Positions 26,181-35,386 are shown, counted from the first letter of the stretch. The stretch: 36,377 bases of DNA from Phycisphaeraceae bacterium (GCA_002716625.1 PBAS01000009.1:1-36377); one strand, 5' to 3'. Made by a program: numbers and translations. The notes: generated by a model not told the origin, from the letters alone.

Positions 26181-27167
26181 TCAATCCTCTGCGGATTCCT
26201 CGAGTTTTTTGAGCCAACCTTCGATCTGGATCGCGTCTTCGTAACGGGCTGCAAAAGGGACTTGGGCCTGACCGCGGACAACCCGACAGAAGTGACGATC
26301 CTCTTCAGCCAGCATGCCTGATGGTGTATTGTCTTCCATGCATATTTCATAGATGGAAGGCCAACGAGCACGATCAGCCCACACTTCCACGGGTCGTGGT
26401 ACCGGGTGTGAACGTGCCACCCACCCATCGCCAAAGACTTCGAGGCGATCGAACCCGTCTTCATACATTGAAACAGGTGTGAGATAACTGGCCACGATTG
26501 ACGCAAGTGTTCCATCAGCCCATTTCAGTGTGACCAAGGAGACATCTTCTTCGGCCTTGTGGGTTTTATGACGCACGTAGCTGTACGAGATCGGGTCATG
26601 GCCACCGGTCAGGGCAAACATCATATAAAGGTCATGAATCATCCCCAGTCGAAGCGGCGGCTCACCGGGGTAACGTTCAAGGTGGGGGATGGAACGATGT
26701 CTCACGGAATTAATGAAAACTACGGGACCTCGCTGTTCCAGTTCACGGCGGAGTACGCGAAATTCACTACCGAACAGCAGGATGTGTCCCATCATAAAGT
26801 TACTGGAGTCAGGTTTGATTAGTGGTTGTATGGATTCGCCGGACTCAAGGTCTCCAGTGATCGGTTTTTCGACCAGTACCGGCAGGCCGGCTTCAAGGAT
26901 TGTCTTGGCCACGGGCATATGGCTCGCGGTACTGGTGGCAACAACCCATGCTTCGGCCCCGCTTTTTTTTAACGCGGTTTCCAAGTTGTTCCATCTGGGG
27001 ACTTCACTTAGTTGCGGCGGTAGTTTGCCGAGTGTGTCCTCGTCGCGATCTACAAGGGCGACCAGTTCAGCCTCACCGAGGCCAGCCATGGTCACAGCAT
27101 GCAGGGAACCAAAATTCCCCGCACCAGCCACACCTATGCGTACAGGTTGGAAAGGATCACGAATCAT
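26181..27167 (-). CDS. Gfo/Idh/MocA-family oxidoreductase
   Basis: A 328-residue dinucleotide-dependent oxidoreductase with a GAGNFG Rossmann loop (residues 15-20), VEKPI with the catalytic Lys at 101, and a typical C-terminal half. The family oxidises or reduces sugars, inositols and sugar nucleotides. Its start lies 1 bp after the stop of the M20 gene, so the two are tightly coupled. In this cluster it is the best candidate for a sugar dehydrogenase. Confidence 0.92.
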   Translation of the reverse strand: MIRDPFQPVRIGVAGAGNFGSLHAVTMAGLGEAELVALVDRDEDTLGKLPPQLSEVPRWNNLETALKKSGAEAWVVATSTASHMPVAKTILEAGLPVLVEKPITGDLESGESIQPLIKPDSSNFMMGHILLFGSEFRVLRRELEQRGPVVFINSVRHRSIPHLERYPGEPPLRLGMIHDLYMMFALTGGHDPISYSYVRHKTHKAEEDVSLVTLKWADGTLASIVASYLTPVSMYEDGFDRLEVFGDGWVARSHPVPRPVEVWADRARWPSIYEICMEDNTPSGMLAEEDRHFCRVVRGQAQVPFAARYEDAIQIEGWLKKLEESAED

Positions 27168-27168
27168 G

Positions 27169-28353
27169 TCAGTTAACGGAGGACTCCCATGATTCGGGTG
27201 GCTCGGTCATCAAGGCATGGTATCCCCGGATACCGGATTCCAACTGTTCCAGGTTGAGCCACTCGTCTTTCATATGTGCCTGGGCGATATTTCCCGGGCC
27301 GAGGATTAGGCACGAGATGCCGGTCGCACTGTAAGCATTGCCATTGGTTCCGTACCTTGCACCTAAGGGTGTGCTGTCGTAGCCGTAACGTTCAAGGATC
27401 TGCCGCACATTGGCTGAGAAGTTCTTACCGCTCTCTGGGTCCAGCCCGTTCATGATGAATGGTTTCGCCTGTTCGACCTGCAGACCCTCATGTTGGTGTC
27501 GCAAGTTGTCAAGTATTTTTTCCACCACCGGCAGAATCTTTTTGCCATCTTCCCCGGGTACGAGCCTGCGATCGATATCGATGGTGCAAAGGTCCGGAAT
27601 GACATTGGTCTGCATACCGCCCCGAATAATATTGATGCTGCAAGCGGCCTTACCTGTAAATGGATGCTCGGCCTGGATCGTAGGGATGTAGTGCGTTTCG
27701 ATCGCATCAACCACACGCATCATGTCGGAGATGGCGCTGCGGCCGCGGCTGGGGTCACTTGAATGAACGGCAATACCCCTGGTATGGATCTGCCAGCGAA
27801 CTGCCCCATTGCATGCAACGATGGGGGTCATCATGGTTGGTTCACCCACGATGATGCCGATTGGCTCCCAGTCGAGGGTTTGGCACTGTTCATTGGCAAA
27901 TGCCTTGGCGCCGTGACCTCCTATTTCCTCATCCACCGTGAAGAGGATCGCAATGTTCATCGACCCTGTATTTTCCTTTGCATATTCCCTTAGTGCCCAG
28001 AGCATTGCTGCGCCTGTCCCCTTGGTGTCGCAGGTGCCGCGGCCAAAAATCTTGCCGTCTTCTGTTTTGGTGTTGAATGGATCAACAGTCATTCCCGCCA
28101 CATCAACAGTATCCATGTGACTGTCAAACATCAGCCACTTGCCGTCCGATTTCACCTCGTGTGTGATCAGGACGTTTGGTGCACGGCCTGCAACGGGGAG
28201 GATATGAGTCTTGAATCCCCAATTGCGTGCAACCGAGTCTAGGTACTGCCCTAACGGTTGTTCTGTACTAGCCCCCGGGGTATTGACCGTATTGAAACTG
28301 ACCATCTGGGACAGTAATTGTTCGCAAGTTTCGGGTTCCATATTTACATTCAT
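27169..28353 (-). CDS. M20-family deacylase/peptidase (ArgE/DapE-like)
   Basis: A 394-residue di-zinc hydrolase. DSHMDTVD (H79, D81), GRGTCDTKG (D109), DEE (E142, E143), VGEPT and the C-terminal His in QAHMKDEW are the M20 signature, so activity is expected. M20 enzymes remove acyl groups from N-acyl amino acids (acetylornithine, succinyl-DAP and others) or cleave peptides. It precedes the Gfo/Idh/MocA gene by one base and follows the dehydratase gene by 62 bp. With the NSAR-like and GNAT genes it could form an acyl/deacyl module. Confidence 0.92.
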   Translation of the reverse strand: MNVNMEPETCEQLLSQMVSFNTVNTPGASTEQPLGQYLDSVARNWGFKTHILPVAGRAPNVLITHEVKSDGKWLMFDSHMDTVDVAGMTVDPFNTKTEDGKIFGRGTCDTKGTGAAMLWALREYAKENTGSMNIAILFTVDEEIGGHGAKAFANEQCQTLDWEPIGIIVGEPTMMTPIVACNGAVRWQIHTRGIAVHSSDPSRGRSAISDMMRVVDAIETHYIPTIQAEHPFTGKAACSINIIRGGMQTNVIPDLCTIDIDRRLVPGEDGKKILPVVEKILDNLRHQHEGLQVEQAKPFIMNGLDPESGKNFSANVRQILERYGYDSTPLGARYGTNGNAYSATGISCLILGPGNIAQAHMKDEWLNLEQLESGIRGYHALMTEPPESWESSVN

Positions 28354-28415
28354 TTGTCATGATTCCAGGAACTTCTCGGGAGCGTCACTTGCATTGTAGG
28401 GATTGAGTCGGATTT

Positions 28416-29621
28416 TCATCGCCATCCCTCAAAGGGTTCGTACGGGTACTTGGCGCAAGCATCCAGGTCAAGTTCCACGCCCAGGCCAGGACCTTTGGGC
28501 AGCACGATATCGCCATTGCGAAATTCTAGTGCAGGGTGGATCAGTTCAGCCTGCAGGGCGGTGTCGGCTTCTGAGCCAATTGTTTCAAGAATCAAGAAGT
28601 TGGGGATCGCCGCAGCAAGATGAATTGAAGCCAAGGTGGCAAGCGGACCATTGGGATTATGGGGTGCGAGCGGAACATATTCAGCTTCGGCCATGCCGGC
28701 GATCTTTTTGGCTTGTGCCAATCCACCGCAGTTGACTACATCGGGTTGGGCAATGGCCATAGCTCGACGACCAAGAAACCGTCGGGCATCGTAAACGGTG
28801 GACCACCGCTCACCCGTGGCGATCGGTGTTTTGCTGTATGTGGAGACTTCAGACAATGCCTCCACATTTTCAGGAGGCACAGGTTCTTCAATGAATAGGA
28901 GGTTATAAGGTTCAAGGGCTTCTACCAGGCATTTTGCATTGGCGGTACTCAAGCGGCCATGACAATCGACGGCTAGGTGTACTTTCGGGCCAACCGCCTG
29001 TCGGGCTGCGGCAAAGAATTCAGCGATCCGCTTGAAAATGTCAGGTTCTAGAATTTCAGTTTCCTTATGGCTTGGCTCAATGGTGCCATGTGATCCGCTA
29101 TAGCCAAACGTCTGGTCGGTTTGTCCGCCCCCCAGTTCTAACTTCACCGCCGCACCGTAGAAGATCGGCAAGGTCACCTTCATCGCCTGGTATCCACGTG
29201 CAACGCAGGCGGTTGCATTTTCTGCAAACATCTCAGGTGTGGCGCCAGCAGGGCAGTGGCAGTAGACGGGGATTTGATCTCGAGTCGGGCCACCAAGCAG
29301 TTTGTAGATCGGCGCGTTAAGTGATTTGCCCACGATATCCCACAACGCGATCTCAATCGCACTCATCGGTGTGGTATGAAAAGGGCCGCCAACGAAGAAT
29401 GAATCGCGATACATTTTTTCGAATATGTCTTCGATTCGCGTCGGGTCTTTTCCGATTAAAGAACGTTTCAAATCAAGGATAGTAGCTTCGACTGACTTGC
29501 TTCTACGCTTGTAGACGGTTTCAGAGATTCCCGTGATACCTTCATCGGTGTCAATGAAGACAAAGATGCTGTTCCTGGGCCCGACCAAAGTAAGAATGAC
29601 CCGCACATCCGTAATCTTCAT
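28416..29621 (-). CDS. Mandelate racemase-family sugar-acid dehydratase (D-galactonate/mannonate dehydratase-like)
   Basis: A 401-residue enolase-superfamily enzyme of the acid-sugar dehydratase group. The metal ligands are D219 (VDCHGRLS), E245 (IEEPVPPEN) and E271 (ATGERW), and H321 lies in APHNPNGPLATL. GalD- and ManD-like enzymes share this pattern. The product would be a 2-keto-3-deoxy sugar acid, the substrate of the neighbouring DapA-family aldolase. It overlaps that gene as ATGA at 29618-29621. The exact acid sugar cannot be told. Confidence 0.9.
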   Translation of the reverse strand: MKITDVRVILTLVGPRNSIFVFIDTDEGITGISETVYKRRSKSVEATILDLKRSLIGKDPTRIEDIFEKMYRDSFFVGGPFHTTPMSAIEIALWDIVGKSLNAPIYKLLGGPTRDQIPVYCHCPAGATPEMFAENATACVARGYQAMKVTLPIFYGAAVKLELGGGQTDQTFGYSGSHGTIEPSHKETEILEPDIFKRIAEFFAAARQAVGPKVHLAVDCHGRLSTANAKCLVEALEPYNLLFIEEPVPPENVEALSEVSTYSKTPIATGERWSTVYDARRFLGRRAMAIAQPDVVNCGGLAQAKKIAGMAEAEYVPLAPHNPNGPLATLASIHLAAAIPNFLILETIGSEADTALQAELIHPALEFRNGDIVLPKGPGLGVELDLDACAKYPYEPFEGWR

Positions 29622-30535
29622 GCGATCACTCCCTGCTGGATCATCAGGTCATGCAGTTTTTGTTTCTGCTCGCTGTTGAGGGGTTCAAATGGAAGGCGGG
29701 AAAATCCACCATTCTGCCCCATCAGGTCAAGCCCCGCGCGGTAAATGGCCAGGTCGTTGGTCGGGCCAAGATGTTGGTGGCTGTAAAGTTGTTTGAATGG
29801 AAGCAATTGCGACCAGATCTGTTTGGCCTGGTCCATCTGGCCACTAGATACCGCCTCGTACAGTTGTACACATGGTTTGGTCAGGAAGTTAAGAAATCCG
29901 CTGATCCAGCCGTGGGCACCGGTCATTAGCGCTTCCAGTGGCGACTGGAAAGTGCCGTAAAACGTACGAAAACTTTTATCACACATGTTCAGTAGTTCAT
30001 GGATGGGTACCACAGAGTCAAACGTTGATTTGACGCCACAGATAATGCCTTCTTGGTGCAGTTGTACCAGTTCAAGTGTCGTTACCGGATCACAGGCGGC
30101 GTAAGCGGGGTTGTTGTATAACCATATTGGTAGATCCGTATGTTGTTTGAGCGTGCGATAGTGGTTGAGAATCGCTGGTTTCGGCGGCTTTTGGAAATAG
30201 GGAAGAATAACAAGCGTGCCATCTGCTCCAGCTTGCTGGGCCTGTTGTGTCAATTGGATTGTATGGTGCGTGCTGTAGTGCCCCGTGCCCGCAATCACCG
30301 GTATGCGACCAGCAACGGCATCGATGATGATGCGTGTAACCACCATCCGCTCATCGTTTGTCAGGGAAATAAATTCACCCGAGGTGCCACAAGCGATGAT
30401 CCCGTGGACTCCCGACTCCACTAAATAATCTACATGTTTGCGCTGACCTTGTTCATCGATCTTACCATCAGCGGTGAACATGGTGAGGCATGCAGGGAAT
30501 ATGCCGTGCCATTGATCGTGGGGTATTTTTGTCAT
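29618..30535 (-). CDS. DapA-family aldolase (2-keto-3-deoxy sugar acid aldolase candidate)
   Basis: A 305-residue class I aldolase or lyase of the dihydrodipicolinate synthase/N-acetylneuraminate lyase family. GTSGE (50-54), Y140 in LYNNPAY and the Schiff-base K169 in CGVKSTF are all present. Members make or cleave pyruvate-linked products. I chose ATG at 30535 because AAGG lies 5 nt upstream; an ORF from 30580 starts at a GTG with no ribosome site. Beside the dehydratase it should cleave a 2-keto-3-deoxy acid to pyruvate plus an aldehyde. Its start overlaps that of the divergent glycosidase gene. Confidence 0.9.
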   Translation of the reverse strand: MTKIPHDQWHGIFPACLTMFTADGKIDEQGQRKHVDYLVESGVHGIIACGTSGEFISLTNDERMVVTRIIIDAVAGRIPVIAGTGHYSTHHTIQLTQQAQQAGADGTLVILPYFQKPPKPAILNHYRTLKQHTDLPIWLYNNPAYAACDPVTTLELVQLHQEGIICGVKSTFDSVVPIHELLNMCDKSFRTFYGTFQSPLEALMTGAHGWISGFLNFLTKPCVQLYEAVSSGQMDQAKQIWSQLLPFKQLYSHQHLGPTNDLAIYRAGLDLMGQNGGFSRLPFEPLNSEQKQKLHDLMIQQGVIA

Positions 30536-32696
30536 GTCAACCTTCGATGATACCATGCTAGCCATGGATAACGCCAACACAAAAGACTGGTTACCAACCG
30601 CAATTGCAAACCTTGATTGGATAAATGGTGGTGAGCCTTATTGGGAACAGGATTATGCGGCCTTCAAGGTTGATAGGCAGGCATCATTCAACACGAATTT
30701 CCTGATGTTTTCCGCTCACGTGGGGGGCTACGCCGTGTATCCGTCGGACATTGCGCCAATGGCACCCAGGTTGAAGTCGGATCTACTGGGGCGCATTATT
30801 GATCTGGCTCATGAACGGAAGATGAAGGTGGGTATCTATTGGTTGGCGACCACTCCGAGCAGTGCTTTGCAGGCACGAGAACATCCTGATTGGCAGCAGC
30901 GTCAGCGTGATCAGACGACCACGGGTTGCATGTGCTACACAAGCCCATTTGGACGTCACACCCTTGGCCAGGTGTCCGAGGTGCTTGAACGTTACGAGGT
31001 GGACGCAATTTACTTTGATCAGATGCCAGTGGCTTGCTATTGCGCGTACTGCCGGGATAAATTCCGCAAGCGTTTTGGGATTGATATGACGGCATTGGAA
31101 AAGGAAATCTCGGCGAAGCCATTTCGGGAGGTGTCTTCCTTTGCCGTCGAGGCTGAGCGGGGGGGGCATTCGCTCGCCTATGAAACCGAGCAGTTGCAAC
31201 AGTTCACTCAGGAAAACACCGACTGGTGGGTTCAAAACGTTCGTGCTCTGGTTGATCAGCATCGTCCTGTTTGTGCATATGGCCAGGGGAAGATTTGGGG
31301 TGCCCAATTACGCCACCACCGCAAGCAGTTTGACTATGTAATGCCTGAGGTAATGTGGTGGACGGTGGGGTGGAACCTTGATTATCTGGCGCTTCATCGC
31401 CAGATCTGTAGCACGTTCAGCGGTGGCAAGGTGTGTTTCGACGTCGCCAAGTATGACAATACAAATATTGAGCGACGGCCCATGGCGGAGGTCAGGCTTG
31501 AAATGGCCAACGGTTTAACTGTCGGCTCCAATCCTCTGTTAAGGGAAATGCGTTCTGCAGATGGTGCAGAGCACGATCAGGCTGAATTGGCAATGTCTTT
31601 GGATCAGGCGCGCCAAGTCCTTGAGATGAGGCGTAACGCGGTACGAATTTGTCGTACGGCGCTGCTGCATTGTCCGGCGGTTGATCGCCTGGCGGTTAAT
31701 GACATGGGGCAGTCACTTTCCAATGGCTACCAGTTGCTTCGCCAACATCAGGTTGACGTTGATGTCGTAGATGAAGAGGAGTTGGCGGTCGACAATCTAA
31801 AAAAATACAACGTCGTGGTTGTTCCCGAGTACGCAAATATGTCATTAGCCAGCGAACAGGTTCTGGCTCAATATGTTTCATCGGGTGGTTCGGTCGTTGC
31901 AACGATTGGTAGTTCAGAAGGTGTCGACCTGAATGAGATGGAAAACCGTCCGCTGGCTAGGCTGCTGGGGATGTCTGATGTGTCACTTGGCGGTTGGTCG
32001 AGTGTCGATATGGCACCAAGTCTAAGTGAGACGGCAAAGATTCCCGCCCATACGCGGCGCCCTTTTAATTATGCCCAGGTCGGCTCTTTTGATCCGATCT
32101 GCACGGGGTTAGCCGGTTCGGTAATGAACTTCACGGAACCGTATCTTGAAGCAGTATATGGTTCGCAGTGCATACCGCTTCTAACTGCCCGGGGCATTGA
32201 TTTTGCGAAAGTGAGTATGCAGCCGTTTTGCCGGCGCATGTTCTGGCCCGGGGCGGATATTTGTACCATGGCAGTTGCCTACGAGGGTGCGGGTCGGTGC
32301 GTGTTCTTTGCTGCTCCGGTGTTCACTGATGAACTGCGGCGATGGGCGGTTGATCTGGATCCCATGATTATCCGTGCCATCAGTTGGGCAAAACGCGAGG
32401 AAGATGAAGTGTCAATGGTTGATGCGCCGCGGGCACTTCGGACGGCCAGTTATGTGGATGAGGATGACAGTCAATATCTGATCATTTTGACACATCATGC
32501 GACCAACGATCTACGTGGAACGGCGGTTCGTTACGTGGATCCATCAGGTCCGATTGAGATCACGATCAAGCCCAGGTTTGAATTGTCACAGGTCGACTGT
32601 TTGTGTGGAGGTCAGGCAGAGATTATTGAGCAAGCAGATCGTGTCCAGGTGCGTGTCGAATCGGTTCGCTATCTTGAAGCGCTGCGTGTGCGATAG
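30534..32696 (+). CDS. GHL6-like putative glycosidase with a beta-galactosidase trimerisation-type domain
   Basis: A 720-residue protein with an N-terminal TIM barrel (to ~340) and a C-terminal Rossmann-like, GATase-type trimerisation module (~365-600), as in proteins grouped as hypothetical glycosyl hydrolase 6 (PF14871). The segment DAIYFDQMPVACYCAYC is the strongest family marker. The acid and nucleophile residues are not certain by eye. There is no signal peptide, so it probably acts on imported sugars. ATG at 30534 is used; in-frame ATGs also occur at 30555 and 30564, and none has a good ribosome site. Confidence 0.75.
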   Translation: MSTFDDTMLAMDNANTKDWLPTAIANLDWINGGEPYWEQDYAAFKVDRQASFNTNFLMFSAHVGGYAVYPSDIAPMAPRLKSDLLGRIIDLAHERKMKVGIYWLATTPSSALQAREHPDWQQRQRDQTTTGCMCYTSPFGRHTLGQVSEVLERYEVDAIYFDQMPVACYCAYCRDKFRKRFGIDMTALEKEISAKPFREVSSFAVEAERGGHSLAYETEQLQQFTQENTDWWVQNVRALVDQHRPVCAYGQGKIWGAQLRHHRKQFDYVMPEVMWWTVGWNLDYLALHRQICSTFSGGKVCFDVAKYDNTNIERRPMAEVRLEMANGLTVGSNPLLREMRSADGAEHDQAELAMSLDQARQVLEMRRNAVRICRTALLHCPAVDRLAVNDMGQSLSNGYQLLRQHQVDVDVVDEEELAVDNLKKYNVVVVPEYANMSLASEQVLAQYVSSGGSVVATIGSSEGVDLNEMENRPLARLLGMSDVSLGGWSSVDMAPSLSETAKIPAHTRRPFNYAQVGSFDPICTGLAGSVMNFTEPYLEAVYGSQCIPLLTARGIDFAKVSMQPFCRRMFWPGADICTMAVAYEGAGRCVFFAAPVFTDELRRWAVDLDPMIIRAISWAKREEDEVSMVDAPRALRTASYVDEDDSQYLIILTHHATNDLRGTAVRYVDPSGPIEITIKPRFELSQVDCLCGGQAEIIEQADRVQVRVESVRYLEALRVR

Positions 32697-32726
32697 CGGC
32701 CCTTGGGCTGGTATTCCATTGCTTGT

Positions 32727-33896
32727 TTAAGCCGGCACCAATTCCCCATTCTTATAGATGCCGTATTTGTCTGCTGCGGATCGTAATGCCTGCAGGTTTT
32801 CTTTGCTCGATTCTCGTGGAATCGCACAACCTGAAGCCAGAACGTATCCTCCTCTTTTTCCGGCGCCCAGGATGCAATTCTTTGACTCTTCTTCGACTTG
32901 CTCCGGCGTGTTGTTCAAAAATGATAGCGTGTTGACACCTCCCATTAGAGAAGCACGATCGCCGACCTGTTCACGGGTCAGATCAGGTTTCATGTCACCC
33001 AGCGGATCCAGTGGTCCAATGCAATCAATCCCAACCTCAATCAGATCATTGAGCATTGCCATGACATCACCACAGATATGTACATAGATTCGCACATCTT
33101 TATGGTATGCATGCAGTTCATCGCACACCGTCTTCATGTGGGGATAAATGAACTGTCGCCATGTTTTGGGTGAAACCAGCGAGTTGGTGCCTGACGAATC
33201 ATTCAGCCGCAATATTCTGTGCCCGAGGTCAACACAGAATTTCCCGCGTTCAATGGCAAGGGCTACTCCCTTTTCCATGATCGCATGGACAAGTGGAGGA
33301 TCGTCCAGGCAATCCAGCATGGACTGTTCCAAGCCGCGAAGGATGACGTTGAAGGACATAGTGGCTGATTTAAGGTCCCCGATCAGTTCGATACGATCAC
33401 CTGCGATTTCCATGACCTTGCGCTGGCGGTCACCGCATCCAAGTTCCTCGTAAAAGGATTTATCGGGAACTGCAATTCGCCTGGCCTCCTCGATGTTCCT
33501 GATGATGGGATCCTCGAAACTGGCCCACGCCCAGTTGTAGGCCATTGTATAGGGGTCTTCGTAATGAAAGTCTCTGGGATCGTCTAGGTGTGTTGCCCAG
33601 CCACCGTCCATATCGATCTTTCCCAGCCGACGGCCTGTCTTGTCAATTTCATAGACCTTGCCATCTTCCTTTTCGATACGCCTTGCGGGCGAATGAAACT
33701 GGCGAACTGCATCGGCACCGACGACAAGGCCGGCTTCCATCATCACGCGTAGTGCCGTGAATGGATCTTCAATGACCTGCAGGAAGGGTGTATCTGTGTA
33801 CTTAGCGGCTACATCGAACCAGATTTTTGGATAGACCGGTACCCTGTCCGGTACCTCTCCAGCAATTGCAGCGTACATTCGTTCGGTGGCGTTCAT
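32727..33896 (-). CDS. UroD/MtaA-type methyltransferase-like protein, copy 1
   Basis: A 389-residue protein of the uroporphyrinogen decarboxylase superfamily. It has HxC (H273 and C275 in HICGD) plus C357 in SGCAIP, the His-x-Cys-n-Cys zinc site of MtaA/MtbA-type cobamide methyltransferases, and not the arginines of true UroD. It may therefore move a methyl group to or from a thiol and a corrinoid protein. GGAG precedes the ATG. It shares its length and most of its sequence with the next gene, so the pair is a tandem duplication. No corrinoid protein is encoded in this window. Confidence 0.87.
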   Translation of the reverse strand: MNATERMYAAIAGEVPDRVPVYPKIWFDVAAKYTDTPFLQVIEDPFTALRVMMEAGLVVGADAVRQFHSPARRIEKEDGKVYEIDKTGRRLGKIDMDGGWATHLDDPRDFHYEDPYTMAYNWAWASFEDPIIRNIEEARRIAVPDKSFYEELGCGDRQRKVMEIAGDRIELIGDLKSATMSFNVILRGLEQSMLDCLDDPPLVHAIMEKGVALAIERGKFCVDLGHRILRLNDSSGTNSLVSPKTWRQFIYPHMKTVCDELHAYHKDVRIYVHICGDVMAMLNDLIEVGIDCIGPLDPLGDMKPDLTREQVGDRASLMGGVNTLSFLNNTPEQVEEESKNCILGAGKRGGYVLASGCAIPRESSKENLQALRSAADKYGIYKNGELVPA

Positions 33897-34086
33897 TGGG
33901 GCTCCAACAGATCGTCGCGGGTTTCAATCATTTGCAGTTTTCAGTAATAACATCGATTCATTAAATCAAGGTCAAATGGTATGGGAACGACTTCCTGGTA
34001 TGCATTCATCTGGACCTGTTTCATACAGTTGTTCGTTGTTGACTGGTATCCTTGGTGCATTAGGTTCCTGGGATCATTCTGGGATT

Positions 34087-35256
34087 TCAAGACGCCTTCA
34101 ACCTGCCATTTTCGTAGATGCCGTACTTGTCGGCTGCAGTGCGTAACGCGATCAAGTTCTCTTTATTCGATGCACGGGGGATTGCACATCCTGAACTGAG
34201 CACATATCCACCATTCATGCCAGCATCTCGAATGCAATCGGCTGCTTCCTGTTCAACCTGTTCAGGTGTGTGGTTGAGGAATGAAAGCGTGTCCACACCG
34301 CCCATCAAAGATGCGCGATCTGCGACTTGCTTTCGGATCTGAGCAGGCTCCATTTTGCCCATGGGATCAAGTGGTCCAATGCAGTCCATCCCCAACTCAA
34401 TGAGATCCTCGATCATGGCCTTGACATCGCCGCATATGTGCACATAGATCCGGCACTCGGGTTCATAATCATGCATCGCCTGGCACACGGTTCGCATGTG
34501 GGGAAGAATAAACTGCCGCCACGTCTTCGGTGAGATCAGCGAATTCGTTCCTGCCGAATCATTCAGCCGCAAGACGCGATGGCCCAGGTCGCAACACCAC
34601 TTGCCACGTTCGATTGCAATGGCAGCACCTTTTTCCATGATGGCATGGGCGAGTTGTGGATTGTCCAGGACATCCAACATTGAAGTTTCCAGTCCCCGCA
34701 TGATCGTCATGAACGACATGGTTGCTGTTTTCAGATCCCCGATAAGTTCGATTCGACCGGCGGCCATTTCCGTAACTTTTCGTTGTAGGTCACCACAGCC
34801 GATCTGTTCATAAAGAGATTTATCGGGAACCGCGATTCGCCTGGCTTCATCGACTGACCTGATCACCGGTTCATCAAAACAACACCAATCACGAAAGAAG
34901 GCCATCGTGTAGTCATCTTCAAAGGTGAAGATCTTGGGGTCATTCAGATGGGTTGCCCATCCGCCGTCCATGTCAACCTTGCCGATTTTGTTTCCAGACT
35001 TGTCAATTTCATAGACCTTGTCGTCTTCCACGGCCAGATCCCGAGGCCGATGATGAAATTGACGAACTGCATCGGCACCAACGATCAGTCCCGCTTCCAT
35101 CATGGTGCTGAGAATCAGGATCGGATTACGGATCATTTCACAGAAATCCGTGCCGGTAATCACGCCGGCAACATCCAACCACATTTTCGGATAGACCGGC
35201 ACCCGGTCGGGAACGCCGCCTGCAACGGCTGTGTACATTCTTTCTGTTGCATTCAT
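34087..35256 (-). CDS. UroD/MtaA-type methyltransferase-like protein, copy 2
   Basis: A 389-residue paralogue of the preceding gene, with the same zinc-site residues (HICGD; SGCAIP) at matching positions and the same MNATERMY start. Using ATG at 35256 gives the same length as copy 1; the longer ORF at 35271 adds MELVP without an equivalent in copy 1. The upstream region has TTGACG (35312-35317) and a GTAAC-N5-GTTAC inverted repeat (35294-35308), a possible regulated promoter. Copy 1 follows after 190 bp. Confidence 0.87.
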   Translation of the reverse strand: MNATERMYTAVAGGVPDRVPVYPKMWLDVAGVITGTDFCEMIRNPILILSTMMEAGLIVGADAVRQFHHRPRDLAVEDDKVYEIDKSGNKIGKVDMDGGWATHLNDPKIFTFEDDYTMAFFRDWCCFDEPVIRSVDEARRIAVPDKSLYEQIGCGDLQRKVTEMAAGRIELIGDLKTATMSFMTIMRGLETSMLDVLDNPQLAHAIMEKGAAIAIERGKWCCDLGHRVLRLNDSAGTNSLISPKTWRQFILPHMRTVCQAMHDYEPECRIYVHICGDVKAMIEDLIELGMDCIGPLDPMGKMEPAQIRKQVADRASLMGGVDTLSFLNHTPEQVEQEAADCIRDAGMNGGYVLSSGCAIPRASNKENLIALRTAADKYGIYENGRLKAS

Positions 35257-35293
35257 GGGAACCAATTCCATCTGGATTTTGGTTTTATCTTGT

Positions 35294-35317
35294 GTAACCG
35301 ACTGTTACCTGCGTCAA
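35294..35317 (-). promoter_or_regulatory. Possible promoter and operator of UroD-like copy 2
   Basis: TTGACG at 35312-35317 could be a -35 box. A perfect GTAAC-N5-GTTAC inverted repeat covers 35294-35308, where a repressor would block RNA polymerase. The -10 box is unclear (TACACA, 15-bp spacer). Confidence 0.3.
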
Positions 35318-35386
35318 AATCTGGCCATGTTCATGTTTCCTATGGCTATGGTTGGCCATCTTAAGCCATTCGTCAAATGAATTTAA

